A DNA stretch of 64,000 nucleotides from assembly GCA_001797315.1 (NCBI GenBank), contig MGPC01000007.1:124001-188000 (forward strand), in the 5' to 3' direction. This DNA comes from Curvibacter sp. GWA2_64_110 (GTDB taxonomy: Bacteria > Pseudomonadota > Gammaproteobacteria > Burkholderiales > Burkholderiaceae_C). A model generated the notes under the pieces. The model was given only the letters and a program-made list of their open reading frames with translations. It was not told the origin of the DNA and did not search any database. Below are positions 45,817 to 52,342 of this stretch, one piece after another. A program made the position numbers and the translations under genes. Numbering within the stretch: the first letter of the stretch is position 1; every line of letters begins with the position of its first letter.

Positions 45817-46560
45817 ATGCCCTCCTTGCAAACGCTCTCAAGTTTCTGGTCCGCCCCGGTGGTCGCGACCAATATGCTGGTCCTCCTCAACCTGCTGGGC
45901 GCCCTGCTGCTGGGCCTGCTGGTCGGCTACGAGCGCTCCTACCACGGCCGTGCTGCCGGCATGCGCACCTACGGCCTGGTCTGCATGGCATCGGCGGCGC
46001 TCACCGTCATCGGCGGCTATTCGCCGGACTGGTTCGGCGGTCACAACCCGCTGGTCACCGGCGGTGACACCACCCGCGTGATCCAGGGCATCGTCACCGG
46101 CATCGGCTTCCTGTGCGCCGGCGTCATCATGCGCGAGGGCTTCAACATCAGCGGCTTGACCACGGCGGCCTCCCTGTGGGCCTCCTCGGTCATCGGCATC
46201 CTGGTCGGCGTCGGCTTCTATGCCGCTGCCATGGCATTGGCGCTGCTCTCGGCCATCTGCATGATGTGGATTTCCCGGCTCGAGGAGTGGCTGCCGTCAC
46301 GCCAGGCGGTCGCCATCACCCTGCGCTTTCGCACCGGCTTCGAGCCGGTCGAGAGCGTTCTGCGCAACATGGCCAGCGCCCGTGGTTATGAGATTGCCGG
46401 CGGCAGCATCGCCATTGCGCTCAAGGACGGGCACCTGGAGTGGCGTTTCGTCGCTGTGGCGCAAAGCCGGCAAAAAATGGTGACGATTTCCGAACTGGCC
46501 CAGGAGATGTCACGCTTCGATGGCGTCATCGGCTTCAACCTTTCCTACGCACGCAACTGA
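45817..46560 (+). CDS. MgtC/SapB-family membrane protein
   Basis: The 247-residue protein has about five membrane helices in its first 150 residues. It carries MgtC hallmarks LLLGLLVGYERSYHGRAAGMRTY, VIQGIVTGIGFLCAGVIM and LTTAASLWASSVIGILVGVG. A soluble C-terminal domain of about 90 residues looks like an ACT-type regulatory fold. MgtC-like proteins help growth under low Mg2+ and modulate membrane ATP synthase; homologues outside pathogens have varied roles. No Mg2+ leader could be recognised upstream. It stands alone. Confidence 0.88.
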   Translation: MPSLQTLSSFWSAPVVATNMLVLLNLLGALLLGLLVGYERSYHGRAAGMRTYGLVCMASAALTVIGGYSPDWFGGHNPLVTGGDTTRVIQGIVTGIGFLCAGVIMREGFNISGLTTAASLWASSVIGILVGVGFYAAAMALALLSAICMMWISRLEEWLPSRQAVAITLRFRTGFEPVESVLRNMASARGYEIAGGSIAIALKDGHLEWRFVAVAQSRQKMVTISELAQEMSRFDGVIGFNLSYARN

Positions 46561-46649
46561 GCTGCGCGCTGTACGCTTTACCTGCAGTGCCTGCCCGTAC
46601 ACATTGAGCACATCCTAGAATCCTTGGGGTGACATCCAGGGAGTCAACC

Positions 46650-48068
46650 ATGTCAAACCCAGCCCATGCCGACCTTGCCACGCTGTTCCAGGCGCAGCAG
46701 GCTGCCTTTGCCCGCGAACGTTTCCCCAGTCTGGCCGTCCGGCTCGACCGCCTGGAAAGACTGCATCGCTTGCTGACGCAAAACGAGGAGCGTATCGCCG
46801 ATGCGATCTCAGCCGACTTCGGCAACCGCTCCCGGCATGAAACCGCCATGGCTGAAGTCTTCATCGTGCTGGGCGCGATTACCCACACGCGCAAGCACCT
46901 CAAGCGCTGGATGACCAAGCGTCGTGTCGCCACCTCGTTTCACTCCCTGCCGGGGTCGAGCTGGATCACTCCCCAGCCGCTGGGCGTGGTCGGCATCGTC
47001 AGTCCCTGGAACTACCCGTTGCAACTGGCCCTGGCACCTGCCGTCGAGGCCCTGGCCGCGGGCAACCGGGTGATGATCAAGCCGAGCGAGCTCACCCCGC
47101 GCTTCTCGGAACTGCTGGCCCAGTTGATCGGCCAGCACTATGCCACCGACGAATGCACGGTCGTGACCGGCGAGGCCGACCTGGCCCGGGAATTCGTGCG
47201 CCTGCCCTTCGACCACCTGTTCTTCACTGGCTCCACCGCGGTCGGGCGCCAGGTCGGCGTGGCGGCCGCAGCCAACCTGACGCCGGTGACGCTCGAGTTG
47301 GGCGGCAAGTCGCCGGTGATCATCGACGTGGACTGCGATCTGGAAGAAGCCGCCCGGAAGATCGCCGCCGGCAAGCTGCTCAATGCCGGGCAGACCTGCA
47401 TCGCCCCTGACTATGCACTGGTCCCCACCGTCCAACTCGACGCTTTTGCGCAAGCCTTCGTGCAAGCGGCACGCAGGCTCTACCCCACGCTGGCCCATAA
47501 CAACGACTACACCAGCATCGTCAACCCGCGCCATCAGGCACGCCTGCAGGGCCTGGTCGAGAATGCCCGCGCGCTCGGTGCCCGCGTCCTGCCCACCCAT
47601 GCGGACGAAGTGGCGCTGGCGCAGACCCGCAAGCTGCCCCCGCAACTGCTGCTTGACGTGACGGACGAGATGAGCGTCATGCAGGAGGAGATTTTCGGCC
47701 CGCTGCTGCCGCTGCTGCCCTACCAGAAGCTGGAGGATGCCATCGGCTACATCAACGCGCACCCGCGCCCGCTGGCCCTCTACTGGTTCGGCCACAACCT
47801 GTCGCACCGCGACCAGGTATTGCTTGAGACCACCTCCGGCGGCGTCACCCTCAACGACACCCTGCTGCACGTGGCACAGGAGAATCTGCCCTTCGGCGGC
47901 GTGGGACCCAGCGGCAGTGGCGCCTACCATAGGGAAACCGGGTTTCGTCTCTTCTCCCACAACAAGCCGGTGTTCGCGCAATCGCGCTTCTCGGGCACCC
48001 GCTTGCTGTGGCCGCCCTATGGCAAGCTCGCCGACAACATGATCCGGCTGCTCAAGAAATTCGCCTGA
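46650..48068 (+). CDS. calB: Coniferyl aldehyde dehydrogenase
   Basis: The 472-residue enzyme belongs to the aldehyde dehydrogenase superfamily, in the branch annotated as coniferyl aldehyde dehydrogenase (CalB). It oxidises coniferyl aldehyde to ferulate in lignin-derived aromatic use. The catalytic cysteine is about C250 (NAGQTCIAPDYAL) and the general base about E216 (VTLELGGKSPVIIDVD). GVVGIVSPWNYPLQLALAP is the cofactor/anion-hole region. The short C-terminus with YGKLADNMIRLLKKFA is typical of this branch. A generic fatty-aldehyde role cannot be excluded. The start at ATG 46650 follows CAGGGAG. Confidence 0.85.
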   Translation: MSNPAHADLATLFQAQQAAFARERFPSLAVRLDRLERLHRLLTQNEERIADAISADFGNRSRHETAMAEVFIVLGAITHTRKHLKRWMTKRRVATSFHSLPGSSWITPQPLGVVGIVSPWNYPLQLALAPAVEALAAGNRVMIKPSELTPRFSELLAQLIGQHYATDECTVVTGEADLAREFVRLPFDHLFFTGSTAVGRQVGVAAAANLTPVTLELGGKSPVIIDVDCDLEEAARKIAAGKLLNAGQTCIAPDYALVPTVQLDAFAQAFVQAARRLYPTLAHNNDYTSIVNPRHQARLQGLVENARALGARVLPTHADEVALAQTRKLPPQLLLDVTDEMSVMQEEIFGPLLPLLPYQKLEDAIGYINAHPRPLALYWFGHNLSHRDQVLLETTSGGVTLNDTLLHVAQENLPFGGVGPSGSGAYHRETGFRLFSHNKPVFAQSRFSGTRLLWPPYGKLADNMIRLLKKFA

Positions 48069-48122
48069 TCCGAATGCCTTGAGGGCTCGCCCCGCTTCGC
48101 AGCAGCAAGGCCGGCGAAGCAG

Positions 48123-48128
48123 GATAAT
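48123..48128 (+). promoter_or_regulatory. -10-like box of the first chrA gene
   Basis: GATAAT ends 6 bases before the ATG at 48135, with no Shine-Dalgarno sequence. Just upstream, GCTTCGC...GCGAAGC (about 48093-48120) forms a short inverted repeat in a GC-rich gap. Confidence 0.4.
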
Positions 48129-48134
48129 CACCCC

Positions 48135-48710
48135 ATGCAAAACCCTCCGGCGACGCAGCGAACGCAACCCCAATCCCTGACCGACCTGTTTGTTTCCTTC
48201 ACCGTGCTGGCCCTGCAGGGCTTTGGCGGCGTGCTCGCCGTGGCGCAGCGTGAACTGGTGGAGCACAAGCGCTGGATGACGAACGAGGAGTTCGTCGAAG
48301 AATGGGCGGTGGCGCAGATCATGCCCGGCCCCAACATCATCAACCTGTGCATCATGATCGGCGGGCGCTACTTCGGCCTGCGCGGCGCACTGGCGGCGCT
48401 GGCCGGCATGCTGCTGGTGCCCATGCTCATCGTGCTGCTGCTGGCGCTGGTCTACGCGCATTTCGCCACGCACCCCGGCGTGATCGGCGCTCTGCGCGGC
48501 ATGGGGGCGGTGGCGGCCGGCCTCATCGTGGCCACCGGGCTCAAGCTGTTCCCGGCCTTGAAGAAGAATGCCCTCGGTCTCGCCACCTGCATCGGGTTTG
48601 GCGTCCTGTGCTTTGTCGCCGTGGCCCTGCTGCGCTGGCCGCTGGCTTATGTATTGCTGGGGCTGGGCTCGATTGCCTGCGTCATGACCTACCGCAGGCT
48701 GGCCCCATGA
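48135..48710 (+). CDS. chrA: Chromate transporter family, first half (short-chain ChrA)
   Basis: The 191-residue membrane protein is a single CHR domain with about five or six helices. It has the conserved FTVLALQGFGGVLAVAQREL and the PGPN motif (QIMPGPNIINLCIMIGGRY). Short-chain CHR proteins work as pairs, and the second half follows with a 4-base overlap (ATGA at 48707). The pair is expected to export chromate from the cytoplasm. Actual chromate resistance by short-chain pairs varies, so the substrate is inferred. Confidence 0.88.
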   Translation: MQNPPATQRTQPQSLTDLFVSFTVLALQGFGGVLAVAQRELVEHKRWMTNEEFVEEWAVAQIMPGPNIINLCIMIGGRYFGLRGALAALAGMLLVPMLIVLLLALVYAHFATHPGVIGALRGMGAVAAGLIVATGLKLFPALKKNALGLATCIGFGVLCFVAVALLRWPLAYVLLGLGSIACVMTYRRLAP

Positions 48711-49285
48711 ACGAAGCACTGCATCTGGCCTGGAGCGACTGGCTCCAGTTGTTTACCCACTACCTGTCCCTGTCACTGCTGGCCGTCGGCGGCGCCATCA
48801 CCACGGCGCCAGACATGCACCGCTACCTGGTGGAGCAGCAAGGCTGGCTCAGCGACAGCCAGTTCAATGCCTCGATCGCCATCGCCCAGGCCGCGCCCGG
48901 CCCCAATGTGCTGTTCGTCGCGCTCATGGGCTGGCATGTCGGTCTGAACGCCGGCGGTCTGTTGCCGGCCTTGTTCGGTGTTCTGGTGTCGATGCTGGGC
49001 GTGATGCTGCCCAGTTCCTCGCTGACCTACTTCACCTCACGCTGGAGCCATGCCAACCGCGAGCTGCGTGCGGTGCGCGCCTTCAAGCAGGGCATGGCGC
49101 CGATCGTCATCGCCCTCCTGATTGCCACCGGCTGGATTCTGGCCAGCGCGCATGGCGCGCCGGCGCAGGACTGGCCGCTGTGGCTGACCACCGCGGTCAC
49201 CACCGTCATGGTCTGGCGCACCCGGCTGCACCTGTTGTGGCTGCTGGCAGCCGGCGGCCTGCTGGGCTGGTTCGGGCTGGTTTAG
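48707..49285 (+). CDS. chrA: Chromate transporter family, second half (short-chain ChrA)
   Basis: The 192-residue partner carries its own CHR signature: SLLAVGGAITTAPDMHRYLV and the PGPN motif (AIAQAAPGPNVLFVALMGWH). About five membrane helices are seen. Start ATG 48707 overlaps the stop of the first half, so equal production is likely. Its stop codon (TAG 49283-49285) lies within the left terminal repeat of the structured element that follows, meaning the element abuts or has replaced the original 3' end of the gene. Confidence 0.88.
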   Translation: MNEALHLAWSDWLQLFTHYLSLSLLAVGGAITTAPDMHRYLVEQQGWLSDSQFNASIAIAQAAPGPNVLFVALMGWHVGLNAGGLLPALFGVLVSMLGVMLPSSSLTYFTSRWSHANRELRAVRAFKQGMAPIVIALLIATGWILASAHGAPAQDWPLWLTTAVTTVMVWRTRLHLLWLLAAGGLLGWFGLV

Positions 49286-49553
49286 GGCCTGTTCACACTG
49301 TTTTTGCAAGATGCGTTGCGGATCAAAAAAGTCATGCGCCAGGCGCGAAACGCAGCCGGAGTCTTCCTCCGGCAAGGCTTCGCAACGCCGCGCACGGCTT
49401 TTTTGGCCGCAACCCGGAGGGAACGTGGTGAAAACCGCGCCATTCGTTGTTGCACTCCTAGCCCAGGTGGCCAGCCTGGGCGTCGTCGCGCGCCTAGATT
49501 GGCACGGTTTTCACCACGTTCGCACTTGCAAAAACAGTGTGAACAGGCCCTAA
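49282..49553. mobile_element. MITE-like element: TA-flanked, 29-bp perfect terminal inverted repeats enclosing two hairpins
   Basis: The ends 49282-49310 and 49525-49553 are perfect inverted repeats (inner part GGGCCTGTTCACACTG). TA lies just outside GGGCC on both sides, as for a TA target duplication. Inside, arms at 49315-49340 and 49390-49413 pair around hairpin 49355-49373 (GCCGGAG/CTCCGGC). Arms at 49421-49444 and 49498-49521 pair with two mismatches around hairpin 49461-49481 (GCCCAGG/CCTGGGC). No transposase is encoded. It contains short open frames on both strands that look non-coding. Confidence 0.65.
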
Positions 49554-49557
49554 CGCC

Positions 49558-50391
49558 ATGCGCACGCTCAACCTGGTGGGATGCGGCAGGGTCGGCAAGA
49601 CCCTGGGCTACCTGTGGCACCAGCATGAAACGCTGCAGATTCAGGATGTACTGACCACCACGCCAGAGAGCGCACAGGCAGCCGTGGCTTTCATCGGCGC
49701 GGGCCATGCTGTCGAATCACTGGCGCAGATGCGGCCGGCTGACCTCTGGCTGATGGCCGTACCAGACCGGCAGATTGCCGAGAGCGCCCGCGAGATGGCG
49801 CAAGTCCTGGCCGGCATGGCGCCCGCCACCGTCTTTCACGCCAGCGGCGCGCTGAGTTCGGCCGTGCTGGCCCCCCTGCGCGATCGCGGCTGGCAAACCG
49901 CCAGCGCGCATTGCATCCTGAGCTTTGCTGCGCCGGCAGCGGCTGTGCAGCAGTTCGCCGGGACGCCTTGTGGCCTCGAAGGCAATGTCTCGGTCCGTGA
50001 AGCACTGCGACCGATCTTTGCCGCCATCGGTGCTGCGTGCTTCACCGTGGAAGCCGACAAGAAAGTGCTCTACCACGCCGCCGCCGTGTTCGGAACCAAC
50101 TTCCTGCCGGTGCTGCAAGCCTTGGCAGAGGACTTGTGGCACGACAGCGGCGTGCCCCCCGAATTGCTGCCACGGCTGCGCGCCTCGTTGCTGCGCAACG
50201 CGGTGGACAACGTGCTGGCGCTCGGGCCGGCTGGTGCCCTCACCGGCCCGGCCGCGCGCGGCGACATCGCCCTTGTGCAACACCAAGGCCAGGCCGTGAG
50301 CCAATGGGATCCGGCCGCGGGTGAGGCCTATCGGTCCTTGAGCGAACTGGCCCTGCGCCTGGCACGTGAAGGCAGCATCCGCCAGGACTGA
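49558..50391 (+). CDS. Rossmann-fold / DUF2520 oxidoreductase-like protein
   Basis: The 277-residue protein has an N-terminal dinucleotide-binding fold (NLVGCGRVGKTLGYLW at about 5-20; DLWLMAVPDRQIAESA) and a C-terminal DUF2520 helical domain (KKVLYHAAAVFGTNFLPVLQ). The architecture resembles ketopantoate/6-phosphogluconate dehydrogenase relatives. The reaction is unknown. It starts only 4 bases after the structured element ends, so any own promoter and ribosome site would lie in the element; alternatively it is read through from the chrA pair. Confidence 0.85.
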   Translation: MRTLNLVGCGRVGKTLGYLWHQHETLQIQDVLTTTPESAQAAVAFIGAGHAVESLAQMRPADLWLMAVPDRQIAESAREMAQVLAGMAPATVFHASGALSSAVLAPLRDRGWQTASAHCILSFAAPAAAVQQFAGTPCGLEGNVSVREALRPIFAAIGAACFTVEADKKVLYHAAAVFGTNFLPVLQALAEDLWHDSGVPPELLPRLRASLLRNAVDNVLALGPAGALTGPAARGDIALVQHQGQAVSQWDPAAGEAYRSLSELALRLAREGSIRQD

Positions 50392-50418
50392 GCGCGAAAG
50401 CCCCCGACCCCAGGCTGA

Positions 50419-50868
50419 TCAGGACTTGGGTTTGCCGAAATTGAGAATGCGCGTCGCCATCCAGGTTTCGGCCAGGAAGCAGGACAGCGCCAGCATGAAG
50501 CAGAACACGCCGAACAGAAAGCTCACGATAGCCCAGCTTTCACCCTGGAAGGCCGTCGTCTCGCCGAGAAACAGCAGGATGATGGTCAGGCCGATCATGA
50601 AGGCGCACAGGGTAAGAAAACCGATGGCGCCATTGGCCAGCAGGCCGCGTCGACGCAGCCGGACCAACTCAGCATAGGCGCCCTTGATGAACTCGGTATC
50701 AGCCGAATCCCTGAGTCGCTCTTCCAGCACCCGGGCCCGGTCGATGATGCGCGCCAGACGGCCGGCGACTGCGCCAATCATGCCGGAGACTGCCGTCAAC
50801 AGAAACACGGGGGCGACCGCCAGCTGGATGCCGTGGGTCACGGTACTCGGATCAACAAAAAAACTCAT
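50419..50868 (-). CDS. DUF2721 membrane protein
   Basis: The 149-residue protein has three predicted membrane helices. The first covers GIQLAVAPVFLLTAVSGMIG, followed by a basic cytoplasmic helix with VAGRLARIIDRARVLEERLR, typical of DUF2721. The other two helices lie at about 75-95 and 110-135. The function is not known. It is the last of five minus-strand small genes between 50.4 and 52.0 kb, with a 9-base gap after the DUF3820 gene. Confidence 0.82.
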   Translation of the reverse strand: MSFFVDPSTVTHGIQLAVAPVFLLTAVSGMIGAVAGRLARIIDRARVLEERLRDSADTEFIKGAYAELVRLRRRGLLANGAIGFLTLCAFMIGLTIILLFLGETTAFQGESWAIVSFLFGVFCFMLALSCFLAETWMATRILNFGKPKS

Positions 50869-50877
50869 GGCTGGATT

Positions 50878-51087
50878 CTATTTGCGTAGTGGCGCAAGCA
50901 GCGATGACAGCCCATTGTGGTCAATCTCGTGCATCAACGCCAGCAGGCGGCCAATATCGCCCGGCGGGAAACCCTCCCGAGCGAACCAGTTGAGGTAGTT
51001 GCCGGGCAAGTCGGCAATCAGGTGCCCTTTGTATTTGCCGTAGGGCATCTGGGTCGTCACCAGACGCTGCAGCTGATGGACGTCCAT
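50878..51087 (-). CDS. DUF3820-family small protein
   Basis: From ATG 51087 the product is 69 residues, beginning MDVHQLQRLVTTQMPYGKYK and containing the DUF3820 core MPYGKYKGHLIADLPGNYLN. The family is sometimes labelled quorum-sensing-regulated virulence factor; its biochemical role is unclear to me. It begins 5 bases after the stop of the Sui1-like gene and is therefore co-transcribed. A longer frame upstream overlaps that gene and is not used. Confidence 0.8.
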   Translation of the reverse strand: MDVHQLQRLVTTQMPYGKYKGHLIADLPGNYLNWFAREGFPPGDIGRLLALMHEIDHNGLSSLLAPLRK

Positions 51088-51092
51088 GTTCT

Positions 51093-51458
51093 TCAGCCAC
51101 CCGCGCGCTTGACCGTCCAGCCTTGCGTCTGAAGCACAGCCATGACCTTGTCGCAATGGTCACCTTGGACTTCGATCACGCCATCCTTCACCGTGCCGCC
51201 GGAACCACAAGCCGCCTTGAGCTTCTTGCCCAGTTCGGTGAGCGCCGGCGCATCGAGCGCCAGCCCGGTGACAACCGTTACCGCCTTGCCGCCACGGCCC
51301 TTGGTCTGGCGCGAAACGCGCACGATGCCATCACCGGCAGGGGTGGGCTTGTTCAAGTGGCACTGGCACTGGGCCACCGGCTGGCGGCAATCCGGGCACA
51401 TGCGCCCGCTGTCGGTGGAATAGACCAGACCACCTGTGCTGCGATGGTTTTTCATCAT
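51093..51458 (-). CDS. Sui1/eIF1-like translation factor (YciH type)
   Basis: The ~121-residue protein has a C-terminal SUI1 domain (SRQTKGRGGKAVTVVTGLAL; ACGSGGTVKDGVIEVQGDHC). The N-terminal part contains a cysteine-rich knuckle (MCPDCRQPVAQCQCHL) that could bind zinc and is absent from E. coli YciH as I recall it. Bacterial YciH is thought to influence start-site fidelity or stress translation. Two adjacent ATGs (51458 and 51455) lie just past the stop of the upstream gene. Confidence 0.87.
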   Translation of the reverse strand: MMKNHRSTGGLVYSTDSGRMCPDCRQPVAQCQCHLNKPTPAGDGIVRVSRQTKGRGGKAVTVVTGLALDAPALTELGKKLKAACGSGGTVKDGVIEVQGDHCDKVMAVLQTQGWTVKRAGG

Positions 51459-51459
51459 C

Positions 51460-51714
51460 TCAGTCCGGCACGAATCTGGCGTTGAAAGTGGCGACATCCG
51501 CCTCGTCTTCGAAGGTCACCAGTTGCCCCTGCTTCATGTCAGCCAGCCGGCAGGCGGCAAACAGGCTGTACCGGCCCTTGAGGTGCATGCTGGGCAGGTC
51601 GATCAAGGCATAAGGGTAAGGGACGAAGACTTCGTGCTCGAAAACCACGCGGTGCACGTTGCGCGGCGAGGGGAAAAGCTTGTAGGTGTCAGTGGTGATC
51701 GCAAGTGAAGACAT
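51460..51714 (-). CDS. Small conserved-looking hypothetical protein
   Basis: From ATG 51714 the product is 84 residues (MSSLAITTDTYKLFPSPRNV), soluble, with no signal peptide or membrane segment. I do not recognise the family. The tight fit between neighbours (1 base to the Sui1-like start) and the balanced composition support a real gene. It probably belongs to the same transcript as the Sui1-like, DUF3820 and DUF2721 genes. Confidence 0.6.
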   Translation of the reverse strand: MSSLAITTDTYKLFPSPRNVHRVVFEHEVFVPYPYALIDLPSMHLKGRYSLFAACRLADMKQGQLVTFEDEADVATFNARFVPD

Positions 51715-51773
51715 CGGGTTTCGTGCGCCGGCTGATGGCAGAACCCATGATTGGAGCACGAATTGTCAGGGTC

Positions 51774-52037
51774 TTACGCACCAAATGGGGTTGTGAACCG
51801 AGCCAAAGCCATTGAATCCTCGGCATCCCTGTGATGATGGCTGGCGGTTGGCAATTCGGCATGGAGCAGTTCGATTTTCAGCCGCGCCTGATGTAAAAGC
51901 TCGTTCAGCTCGCGGGCGCCGTCATGTGCGGCACCATGCGACGTGTTGGCAATAAGCTGCCCCATCTGCTGAACCATAAGGAACAGATGGAACAGTTCCC
52001 TGATGGTTTCATGACGTTCTATTTGGTTTGTCTGCAT
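51774..52037 (-). CDS. Small hypothetical helical protein
   Basis: ATG 52037 follows a strong GGAGGTGA, which sets the start. The 87-residue product is mainly helical, rich in His, Glu and Leu (ETIRELFHLFLMVQQMGQLI; ELLHQARLKIELLHAELP). It has no signal or membrane segment. I do not recognise the family. A GCCGATAA element 58 bases upstream could be a sigma-28 -10 box, hinting at motility or chemotaxis control, but the matching -35 is weak. Confidence 0.6.
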   Translation of the reverse strand: MQTNQIERHETIRELFHLFLMVQQMGQLIANTSHGAAHDGARELNELLHQARLKIELLHAELPTASHHHRDAEDSMALARFTTPFGA

Positions 52038-52094
52038 GGAATCACCTCCAACGACCAAGTGGTGAGATGCCCGGGCGCGGTGACAACCAACGCC

Positions 52095-52102
52095 TTATCG
52101 GC
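52095..52102 (-). promoter_or_regulatory. Possible sigma-28 (FliA) -10 element
   Basis: Read on the minus strand this is GCCGATAA, the exact sigma-28 -10 consensus. The sequence at the expected -35 distance (AGAGATTG) matches TAAAGTTT poorly. It would serve the small gene starting at 52037. Confidence 0.3.
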
Positions 52103-52185
52103 AAATTTCATCGCAATCTCTGGCGAATTTCCGCGGTGCACCCTATAGTCAGCGTCAATGCTAAATAAAGCCAGATTCGTTAGCT

Positions 52186-52203
52186 ATCCCCCAAATGGGG
52201 GAT
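52186..52203. promoter_or_regulatory. 18-bp palindromic operator-like motif (copy 1)
   Basis: ATCCCCCAAATGGGGGAT has 8-bp arms with complementary ends around a 2-base centre. It lies about 140 bases upstream of the HD-GYP start. A 17/18 copy lies at 58412-58429. Confidence 0.5.
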
Positions 52204-52245
52204 CACGACTCAGTACTTGAAGTAGCCGTCAGTGCGATAAGATTT

Positions 52246-52298
52246 CCCTGACCGTCACTCCCTTGCGTCAGGGGGCAGCGCCCATGCGTGTCATGGGC
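52246..52298 (+). other. Two hairpins in the leader of the HD-GYP gene
   Basis: CCCTGAC (52246-52252) pairs with GTCAGGG (52267-52273), and GCCCATG (52280-52286) pairs with CATGGGC (52292-52298). Both lie between the palindromic motif and the ribosome site, so they would sit in a 5' untranslated region. No known riboswitch fold is recognised. Confidence 0.4.
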
Positions 52299-52342
52299 AC
52301 AACGTCAGCAGGGGGGCGTGGACTCAGACGAGAGGGAATGTC

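Larger units (their letters stand above)
52038..52342. other. 305-base divergent intergenic region with regulatory features
   Basis: The gap between a small minus-strand gene and the HD-GYP gene has no coding sequence that I can support. It is less GC-rich than its surroundings. It holds a sigma-28-like -10 (52095-52102, minus strand), a near-perfect 18-bp palindrome (52186-52203) and two hairpins immediately upstream of the HD-GYP gene (52246-52273 and 52280-52298). Confidence 0.7.

Noticed and set aside
49304-49654. Open frames across the structured element running into the DUF2520 gene
   Set aside because: They follow from the inverted repeats, occur on both strands, and lack protein-like composition.
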